A stretch of 8,549 bases of DNA, from positions 1-8,549 of the forward strand of contig JBIIOU010000085.1 of NCBI GenBank assembly GCA_044336815.1, given 5' to 3'. Below, piece after piece: positions 1 to 6,200 of this stretch. A program made the translations under genes and the position numbers. How positions within the stretch are numbered: the stretch's first letter is position 1; each line of letters starts with the position of its first letter. The notes under the pieces were generated by a model. The model saw nothing but the letters and a program-made list of their open reading frames with translations, was not told the origin of the DNA and ran no database searches. The DNA comes from GCA-2737125 sp044336815 (GTDB lineage Bacteria; Actinomycetota; Actinomycetes; S36-B12).

Positions 1-221
1 ACGATCGCGGTCGGGCTCGGCGAAGTGGTTGGGCTCGGGCTCGGCGAAGTGCTCGGGCTGGGCGAAGTGGTTGGGCTCGCAACCGGGGGCAAGGTGGTGT
101 CGGCGGCTTTGGCAGTGCTGAGCGGTGCGGTAAAGGTGACAAAGATTGTTGCGACCAAGCCCAAAGCGACCGCGGTCGCTAGTAGAGCAATGATGATGGG
201 GGGTTTGGGCGGGGAAGCCAT
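1..221 (-). CDS. Partial secreted/anchored protein with Pro-Thr-Ser repeat linker (N-terminus only)
   Basis: Reading the minus strand from an ATG at 221-219 gives 73 codons without a stop, running off the left edge. The protein begins MASPPKPP, then has a hydrophobic stretch at about residues 9-32 (IIIALLATAVALGLVATIF...), then the signal-peptidase-like site AKA|AD at residues 37-41. From residue 42 it becomes a low-complexity linker built from SPTTSPSP and STSPSP units. This is the layout of an exported or N-terminally anchored actinobacterial surface protein with a cell-wall-spanning, possibly O-glycosylated linker; the functional domain lies outside the window, so no function is assigned. 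An in-frame ATG at 239-237 would add MRYSLD and so an Arg in the n-region. The 221 start has an AGG-containing sequence about 12 nt upstream, which is far for a Shine-Dalgarno site, so the start is uncertain. The gene is divergent from the acyltransferase operon. The plus-strand reading of the same bases is a Gly/Val/Leu low-complexity string with no family resemblance. Confidence 0.72.
   Translation of the reverse strand, partial: MASPPKPPIIIALLATAVALGLVATIFVTFTAPLSTAKAADTTLPPVASPTTSPSPSTSPSPSPTTSPSPTAI
11..76 (-). repeat. In-frame 24/18/24-nt repeats encoding the Ser-Pro-Thr linker
   Basis: Three consecutive units (11-34, 35-52, 53-76 on the plus strand) share the core TCGGGCTSGGCGAAGTG. 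The two 24-nt units differ at a single base (position 18 versus 60), and the middle unit lacks the six bases GTTGGG found in the others. All lengths are multiples of three, so copy-number change would keep the frame of the minus-strand protein and only lengthen or shorten its SPTTSPSP/STSPSP linker. Confidence 0.85.
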
Positions 222-261
222 ATCTAATGAATACCTCATTTGCTGACACTTTACGGTGATC

Positions 262-306
262 GCCACACCCCTTGGCTACACACCCCTTGGCTACTGTGGG
301 GGTGGC
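262..306. promoter_or_regulatory. Imperfect inverted repeat (9 bp, one bulge) around the tandem repeat
   Basis: GCCAC-a-CCCC at 262-271 is complementary to GGGGGTGGC at 298-306, apart from the single bulged A267. The second copy of the 15-nt repeat can pair with the same G-rich arm (CACCCC 281-286 with GGGGTG 299-304, 12-nt loop). Two alternative hairpins of different length are therefore possible. If a transcript of either neighbour starts upstream of this element, it would sit in the 5' leader. If the acyltransferase mRNA is leaderless, the element would act only as DNA. The structure is seen in the sequence; the regulatory role is inferred. Confidence 0.4.
264..294. repeat. Perfect 15-nt direct tandem repeat in the divergent spacer
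   Basis: The unit ACACCCCTTGGCTAC occurs twice back to back (265-279 and 280-294), and the C at 264 extends the periodicity by one base. It lies between the divergent starts at 221 (minus) and 327 (plus), outside both chosen coding regions. It may be a duplicated regulator site, or simply a recent slippage duplication that moved the promoter of one gene by 15 bp. Confidence 0.8.
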
Positions 307-326
307 TCGCGTGTAACGATGGCCTC

Positions 327-1787
327 ATGTCAGAGCGCCTTAGTGCGATGGATGCCTCTTTTTGGTTCATGGAGTCAGCGACGACCCCGATGCACGTCGG
401 CAATATTGGGATATTCGAGGGGCCGGTAGCCGGGTTCGAACTGGGAAAACTACATAAACTCATTGCTGAGCGGATCGCATTTGTGCCCAGGTACCGCCAA
501 CGGATCCGTGAGGTGCCACTGCAAATCGGCCGCCCGATCTGGGTTGATGACGATGACTTCGACTTGTCGCACCACGTGCGCGGCCTGGCACTGGCCAAGC
601 CCGGGTCGCGGCTCCAACTTGATGAGTTGGTGAGCCGTCTCATGAGCCGGCCCCTTGATCGCACCCGGCCGCTGTGGGAGATGTCGCTAATTTCGGGATT
701 AGCCGGTGGCCGGTTTGCCATTGTTACCAAAACCCATCAGGCCATGATCGATGGGTTAATGGGCATCGATATCTCGCAGGTAATTTTGGATGAAGATGCT
801 CAAACATCAAGCCCAGGTTCAATTGGGTCGTGGCGCCCCGCGCCGGAGCCTTCAAGCTTTGAACTACTCACTTCGGCGGTTAGTGAATCCCTAGCGCACC
901 CAGATGTCGCCTTTGATGTTGCGCGCGGTGCATTCAATGGCGCTACTTCTTTCGCGTCGAATTTGGGCCGCAAGTCGTTCGGTTTGGTAGCCGCGGCTGT
1001 TTCGTTCGCGCGAGTTGCTGCTGAGCCGGCGATGACCGTCACCACTTTGAATGTGCCGATATTGGCTGACCGCAGATTAGCCACCGGAGATTTTGAATTA
1101 GCGGCATTTAAAGATGTGCGAAGTAAACTCGGCGGGTCGGTTAACGACATCGTGCTCGCAGTAGTCGCCGGAGCATTACGTACCTGGTTGATGGGCCGAG
1201 GTGAGCCGATAAGTGCGCGCTCACAACTGCGCGCTGTAGTGCCGATTAGTACCGAGAGCACCGCGGGTGCGGCCAGCACCATCGGCCCGGTATCGGCTTT
1301 CCTGGTCGACCTGCCTGTGGGGGAGCCTGATCCGGTAGTCAGGTTGCGCCATATCAGTTACCAATTGGCTCAATATCAAGACGTATCGCAGCTGATCGGT
1401 GCAGAAACCATGATCAACATGGCAAGCTATGGGCCACCGACCTTACATGCCCTCGGTGTGCGGCTGGCGTCGAATTTGTCCAGTCGGCTCTATAACGTCG
1501 CCGTGGTAAATGTGCCTGGCCCGCAACATCCCGTGTACGTTGCCGGTGCCAGGCTAGTTGGTTCATATCCCATCATGCCGTTGCCGCAGAACCAAGCCCT
1601 GAGCATTTCTTTGATGTCTTATGATGGCGGTCTTTGCTTCGGGATTAACGCTGACCGAGCGGCCATCAAGAATGTGGAAAGTCTCATGGGCTGTTTGCGT
1701 GAATCACTTGAGGAGTTGACGCAGGCGGCTAATGTGCGAGGTGACCGCCATTTGCGGGTCATCGATGAAGGTGAGGGGGTCAGATGA
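327..1787 (+). CDS. WS/DGAT-family acyltransferase (wax ester synthase / diacylglycerol acyltransferase)
   Basis: The 486-residue product belongs to the WS/DGAT family, whose members transfer an acyl group from acyl-CoA to diacylglycerol or fatty alcohols to make storage triacylglycerol or wax esters, usually at the inner membrane face. Family landmarks are in order: an N-terminal RLSAMDASFWFMES segment, followed by TPMHVGNIGIFEG; the active-site region KTHQAMIDG at residues 135-143; the ND pair N273-D274 in SVNDIVLAVVAGALR; NVPGP at 395-399; and a C-terminal YPIMPLPQNQALSISLMSYDG block. Length fits the family (about 450-500). The active-site motif HHxxxDG reads HQAMIDG, so the second His is Gln138. 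The start at 327 gives the usual MSERLSAMD beginning; an in-frame TTG at 240 only adds a non-family peptide encoded by the tandem repeat. No clear ribosome site precedes 327, and TAACGAT ends 6 nt before it, so a leaderless mRNA is possible. It overlaps the lipase gene by 4 nt. Family is well supported; substrate is not. Confidence 0.9.
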   Translation: MSERLSAMDASFWFMESATTPMHVGNIGIFEGPVAGFELGKLHKLIAERIAFVPRYRQRIREVPLQIGRPIWVDDDDFDLSHHVRGLALAKPGSRLQLDELVSRLMSRPLDRTRPLWEMSLISGLAGGRFAIVTKTHQAMIDGLMGIDISQVILDEDAQTSSPGSIGSWRPAPEPSSFELLTSAVSESLAHPDVAFDVARGAFNGATSFASNLGRKSFGLVAAAVSFARVAAEPAMTVTTLNVPILADRRLATGDFELAAFKDVRSKLGGSVNDIVLAVVAGALRTWLMGRGEPISARSQLRAVVPISTESTAGAASTIGPVSAFLVDLPVGEPDPVVRLRHISYQLAQYQDVSQLIGAETMINMASYGPPTLHALGVRLASNLSSRLYNVAVVNVPGPQHPVYVAGARLVGSYPIMPLPQNQALSISLMSYDGGLCFGINADRAAIKNVESLMGCLRESLEELTQAANVRGDRHLRVIDEGEGVR

Positions 1788-2779
1788 GTGCAGCGGGTGC
1801 AAATTGTGCGCCTGCTCCGCGCCGCGGGATCGTCCTCGGCGGTGGCGGGGTGCTGGGCGGCACCTGGGCGATCGGCGCCTTAATCGCACTTGAGCAGACC
1901 CACGGGTTTGCCGCTAAAGATGTTGATGTCATCGTCGGCACCTCTGCTGGCTCGGTGCTGGGGGCGCTCTTCGGTTGTGGCGTGAGTGCCGAGGAGTTAC
2001 GTCAGCACAACAATGAAGAAGTTGTCACGGCCGGTCCGTTGGCCGGATACCGCTGGGATCCGGCGGAGGCCACCGGGGGATCGCGCCCGGGGCTGCCGAG
2101 AATCCCAGCTCCGGGATCATTGAAATTGATCGGGGCGAGCCTGCGCCATCTGGGCCAGTTGCCCCCCACCGCGGTGCTCTCGGCATTTTTACCCGAGGGG
2201 CGCAAGTCACTTCAGGAGCTTGGTCACCTAGTTGCGGCGGTTACTCCCGAGGCGGGTTGGGCCCCGCGCTCTGGGGTCTGGGTGGTGGCAATGGATTACG
2301 AGACCGGCAAGCGGGTGGTTTTCGGTCGCTCGGGTGCACCAACCTCGCGGCTACCGGATGCGGTTATGGCTTCTTGCGCGATCCCGGGCTGGTTCACCCC
2401 GGTAACTATTGGCGGGCGTTCCTATGTCGATGGCGGGGCGGTGTCTGCTACCTCTGTTGACGTCCTCGAATATGCCGACCTAGATGAGGTCTACGTGATA
2501 GCGCCAATGGTCTCCTTCAAAAGTGATCACCCCAATACGGTGGCGGCGCGGCTAGAGCGGCGCTGGCGCGAGCAAGTAACTCGTACCTGTCTTGCCGAGG
2601 CAAATATGGTGCGCGGGCTCGGGGCCAAAGTAACCATCGTGGGCCCGGGGGCCAAAGACCTTGAGGCGATCGGGGCGAACTTGATGGATGCTAGCCGGCG
2701 GGCTCAAGTGCTCGAGACTTCAATGCGCACCAGCACAAGTGCTTGGCGTGAAGCGGCGTTGCTGGCCGAAGCGGGCTAG
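1784..2779 (+). CDS. Patatin-like phospholipase / acyl hydrolase
   Basis: The 331-residue product is a patatin-like serine hydrolase, a family that cleaves acyl chains from phospholipids or neutral lipids with a Ser-Asp dyad. Visible motifs are the glycine-rich oxyanion loop LGGGGVLGGTWAIGAL (residues 18-33), the nucleophile elbow GTSAG with Ser54, the ASCAIPGWFTP segment near 196-206, and the DGG motif with Asp216. All expected catalytic residues are present. There is no signal peptide or evident membrane segment, so it is probably cytoplasmic or peripherally membrane-bound. The start ATG overlaps the stop of the acyltransferase (ATGA, 1784-1787), and a purine-rich GAGGGGG lies at 1773-1779, so the two genes are co-transcribed and translationally coupled. 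The pairing suggests that the lipase remodels or mobilises lipid handled by the acyltransferase (inference). The gene ends in a CTAG shared with the convergent stop of the next gene. Confidence 0.9.
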   Translation: MSAAGANCAPAPRRGIVLGGGGVLGGTWAIGALIALEQTHGFAAKDVDVIVGTSAGSVLGALFGCGVSAEELRQHNNEEVVTAGPLAGYRWDPAEATGGSRPGLPRIPAPGSLKLIGASLRHLGQLPPTAVLSAFLPEGRKSLQELGHLVAAVTPEAGWAPRSGVWVVAMDYETGKRVVFGRSGAPTSRLPDAVMASCAIPGWFTPVTIGGRSYVDGGAVSATSVDVLEYADLDEVYVIAPMVSFKSDHPNTVAARLERRWREQVTRTCLAEANMVRGLGAKVTIVGPGAKDLEAIGANLMDASRRAQVLETSMRTSTSAWREAALLAEAG

Positions 2780-3267
2780 CGACTAAGCCACTCGCGGCCG
2801 AGCTCCTCATCCTTGGCCAGGTATTTGATCATTTGCTCCTGCGCCATCTTTTCAAGTTTCCCGCCCACAAACGGCACCGTGGATTTAATAGTGGCGGAGG
2901 TATGCGCGGTGGTTTGGTCACCGGCACCACTCAAAGTTATGACCCCGCTAGCGCTAAGTGGCCCAGAGAAGGTCACCTCGAATGGGGCGGTACAGGTGCC
3001 ACCTGCGGCCGGTGCCCAAGTTTGCTTCTCGGTGACTTCGAGGTTCGGCCCCACCAGGCTGGAAGCGAATGAGGGGAGGTTCGCCGGCAAGACCCGCTTG
3101 ATGGTGACTTCGGTGGCTCCGCCGGTTCCGGAGGTAACCGTGACATCACATGAGATCGAGCCGGTTTGTTCAGCACGATTACGGGCGTAGTCCGGGTCGG
3201 TGAGCATTGCCCGCACCTGATCGAGGGATCCGGGGAAAGTCTGGTGAACATCTAGGGTCATTGTCAT
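2776..3267 (-). CDS. DUF2505 family protein (SRPBCC/START-like fold)
   Basis: The 163-residue product begins MTMTLDVHQTFPGSLDQVRAML and ends in an amphipathic KLEKMAQEQMIKYLAKDEE segment. It has the layout of actinobacterial DUF2505 proteins: a short first strand, a helix around DQVRAMLTDPDYARNRAEQTG, then alternating beta strands rich in Thr/Val (EVTIKRVLPA, FEVTFSGPLSASGVITLSG, TTAHTSATIKSTVPFVGG) and a long C-terminal helix. Such START-like cups usually bind a hydrophobic ligand, but the function of this family is unknown and none is claimed. There is no signal peptide. The start is fixed by a near-perfect AAGGAGG 8 nt upstream. Its stop TAG shares CTAG (2776-2779) with the convergent lipase stop, and its start is only 31 bp from that of the divergent glutamate dehydrogenase. 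The other strand of this gene is also open for 125 codons (2813-3190) but resembles nothing and has no ribosome site that I can see. Confidence 0.82.
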   Translation of the reverse strand: MTMTLDVHQTFPGSLDQVRAMLTDPDYARNRAEQTGSISCDVTVTSGTGGATEVTIKRVLPANLPSFASSLVGPNLEVTEKQTWAPAAGGTCTAPFEVTFSGPLSASGVITLSGAGDQTTAHTSATIKSTVPFVGGKLEKMAQEQMIKYLAKDEELGREWLSR

Positions 3268-3275
3268 ATCAACTG

Positions 3276-3282
3276 CCTCCTT
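3276..3282 (-). promoter_or_regulatory. Strong ribosome binding site of the DUF2505 gene
   Basis: The minus strand reads AAGGAGG at 3282-3276, a near-perfect anti-16S match, 8 nt before the ATG at 3267-3265. It is the strongest Shine-Dalgarno site in the window and decides the start. The plus-strand genes at 327, 3299 and 8460 have none. Confidence 0.85.
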
Positions 3283-3284
3283 CG

Positions 3285-3295
3285 GCTAGCGTAGC
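3285..3295. promoter_or_regulatory. Symmetric bidirectional -10 element in a 31-bp divergent spacer
   Basis: GCTA-GCG-TAGC is a perfect dyad centred on 3290. On the plus strand it holds TAGCGT (3287-3292), 6 nt before the GTG at 3299, suiting a leaderless glutamate dehydrogenase mRNA; a TTGTCA lies at 3261-3266, though 20 nt away. On the minus strand it holds TACGCT (3293-3288), with TTCAAC 17 nt upstream, which would start transcription near 3282 and give a leader of about 15 nt that contains AAGGAGG. Both fit TAnnnT. Function is inferred from position and consensus only. Confidence 0.5.
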
Positions 3296-3298
3296 GAT

Positions 3299-6200
3299 GT
3301 GCCTGATGTGGTTGAAGACGGTCTAAGCGCTGCGATTGAACCTCTGAAGGATCCCCAGTTGCAGATCTTGTGCCGGAGGTTCTATCGATTTGTTGCCGGT
3401 GAGGATGTTGCTGCCTACTCAACGGCAGCATTAATCTCCCAGGTTGAACAAATGCGAGCATTTGCTCAGGTGCGCGCCACTAATACACCACTTGCCCAAG
3501 TGCGCGACGAAAGCGACTCACCCTTCACGGTCGGCATGATCGTCACCGATGATATGCCGTTCCTGGTGGATTCAGTTTCAGGCGAGTTGAGCCTTGAAGG
3601 TAGATCGGTGCGGTTGATTATTCACCCGCAACTCGTGGTGCGTCGCGATGCTAATGGGCAACTTTTAGAAATCCTCGACCTTGACGTTGATGAGGGCCGG
3701 CCTGAAGGTGCCATCGCCGAGTCGTGGATGCGCATCGATATGGACCGTGATTATTTGAACCCTGACGGCCAGTCGAGTGCGAACAGAATCATTCAGGTAC
3801 TCGCTGATGTGCGTTCGGCAAATAATGACTGGCAAAAGATGCGGGCCAAAGCCAATGAGATCGCGGCTGAACTTGATGCGGCACCTCCCGTCAGTTTGCC
3901 TCTCGCAGAAGTCGTGGAGGGCGCTGAGCTGCTCCGCTGGCTAACCGAAGACAACCTGACATTTCTGGGCTACCGCGAGTATTCATTAGCCGTTATCGAG
4001 GGTCATGAAGCCCTCGTATCGGTGCCGGGCACCGGGCTCGGGATCTTACGTAGTGAGCCCACCGCTGGACCAGAATCCGCGGAGGCTTCGAAACTGCCCA
4101 CCGCTGTGCGCGAGAAGGTGCGCGAGAACCGACTACTGGTTCTTACCAAGGCGAATTCGCGTGCAACGGTGCACCGCAATGGCTACTTGGACTACTTCGG
4201 CGTCAAAGTATTTGATGAGTCCGGTCAAGTTATCGGTGAGAAGCGGTTTTTGGGGCTGCTCACCGCTGCTGCGCTTACCGAGACCATTGTCGATGTCCCG
4301 GTGTTGCGGGGGCGTTTTCAGCAGGTGATGGACGAACTCGAACTAGTTGCCGGTTCACATCGCGCTAAAGATCTTTTGCAGTTCTTGGAAACCTACCCCC
4401 GCGATGAATTCTTCCAAACTCAAGCGGGTGATTTAGTCGAGTTGTCGGCTGCGGTAATGCAGATTCAGGAGCGCCGCCAAACGCGGCTATTTATTCGAGT
4501 TGATGACTATCAAAGATTCGTCTCGTGTCTGGTTTACCTACCGAGGGATCGCTATACGACCGCTGTGCGCCTGCGCATCGAACGCATATTGGTTGATGCA
4601 TTTGACGGCGTGAGTGTTGACTTCACGGCCCGGGTCAGTGAGTCAGTGTTGGCTCGCCTTCACTTTGTGGTGCGCCTTGCACCAGGATCTGAAATTGGCC
4701 AGCTAGATGTTCCGGCCCTTGAATTGAAGGTAGCCGCTGCCGCCCGAAGCTGGGAGGATGATTTCACCGCGGCGCTTGTCGATGCCATCGGTGATATAGC
4801 TGCTACGCCATTGCTCCATAAGTTTGGCGAGGGGTTCCCGGAAGCCTATAAAGAGCGGTTCACCGGTGCCGCTGCAGTTAACGATGTGCTCATCCTGGAA
4901 GATTTACCGCCGAATGAGTTGTCCCTTCGCCTTTATAGTCCGACTGGATCAGACGAGCGCACTATGCGCTTTACCGTAATGCGCATTGGTAGCCCGATGT
5001 CGTTGTCTCGGATTCTGCCGACCTTGCAGATGATGGGTGTTGAAGTCATCGATGAACATCCATACGAGATAAAGCCGGTGCGCCAGAAGTCAGCTTGGAT
5101 TCTCGATTTTGGGTTGCTGCTTCCCGCCGATGGCTTAACCGATCGTGAAACGCTAGCCGAGCGCTTCGCCGATGTTTTCCGGGCGGCTTGGCTGGGTGAG
5201 TGTGAAAGTGATGCATTCAACGGGCTTGTTGTTCGCGCGGGCTTGCGGTGGGATCAGGTGGTAATTATTCGCGCTTACTCGCGTTATCTGCGCCAGATCG
5301 GTTCGGCATTTGGGCAAGATTACATCCAGCAAACAATGCTTTCGAATGTGCAGATTAGCTCGCTGTTAGTGAAATTGTTCGAGGTGCAATTTGCACCCGG
5401 TGAAATTCAAGGAGCCGAGCGCCAAACACAGGCGGGTCTCATTGTCAGCCAAATTGAGGCCGCGCTCAACGAAGTTCGCAGCCTTGACCAAGATCGCATC
5501 TTCCGGAGTTTCCTTTCACTTATACGCGCCACCTTGCGAACCAATGCCTATGCCAAAAATGGGAATGCGCGACAAGCGCTCTCGGTCAAACTTGATCCAA
5601 CACAGGTGCCAGATTTGCCGCTGCCCAAGCCGATGTTTGAGATCTGGGTTTATTCGCCTCGGGTAGAGGGTGTGCACCTGCGCTTTGGTCGGGTGGCGCG
5701 CGGTGGGATCAGGTGGAGTGATCGACGCGAAGATTTCCGCACCGAAGTACTCGGCTTGGTTAAAGCTCAAGAGGTAAAGAATGCGGTCATCGTGCCGGTT
5801 GGCGCTAAGGGTGGTTTCTATCCGGTCAACCTCCCTGACCCGGCCCTTGATCGCGACGGTTGGCTCACCGAGGGTAAAGCGTCATACCGCGAGTTCATTT
5901 CGGCAATGCTTGACATCACCGACAACCTGGTTGCTGGAGCGGTGGTGCCGCCCGCCGATGTACTTCGCCGCGATGGCGATGACACCTATTTGGTTGTTGC
6001 CGCTGATAAAGGCACCGCCACTTTCTCCGACCTTGCTAACGAGATCGCGGCCGAATACAGCTTTTGGCTGGGTGATGCTTTCGCATCAGGTGGGTCTCAC
6101 GGATATGACCACAAAACCATGGGTATCACCGCACGCGGTGCCTGGGAGTCGGTCACGCGGCACTTTCGTGAGCTAGGTGTTAATACCCAAACCGATGATT

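Noticed and set aside
11..76. CRISPR-like repeats at the left edge
   Set aside because: The units are contiguous, in-frame multiples of three encoding SPTTSPSP peptides, with no spacers between them.
25..246. Plus-strand 73-codon frame rich in Gly, Val and Leu
   Set aside because: It is the complement of the signal peptide and Pro-Thr-Ser linker coding region on the minus strand; it has no family features and overlaps the better-supported gene.
240..326. N-terminal extension of the acyltransferase from an upstream in-frame TTG
   Set aside because: It adds 29 residues, including a repeated HTPWL peptide encoded by the tandem repeat, that do not belong to the family; the ATG at 327 gives the typical MSERLSAMD start.
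251..1282. Two long minus-strand open frames (251-730 and 800-1282) opposite the acyltransferase
   Set aside because: The opposite strand encodes all conserved WS/DGAT motifs; these frames have arginine/serine-rich shadow composition and no recognisable domains.
2813..3190. Plus-strand 125-codon frame opposite the DUF2505 gene
   Set aside because: The minus-strand frame matches DUF2505 in length and layout and has a strong AAGGAGG; the plus-strand frame lacks both.
3297..3329. ATG at 3297 as an alternative start next to the gdh GTG
   Set aside because: It is in another frame that reaches a TAA within about ten codons; the GTG at 3299 is in the gdh frame and directly follows an in-frame stop at 3287.
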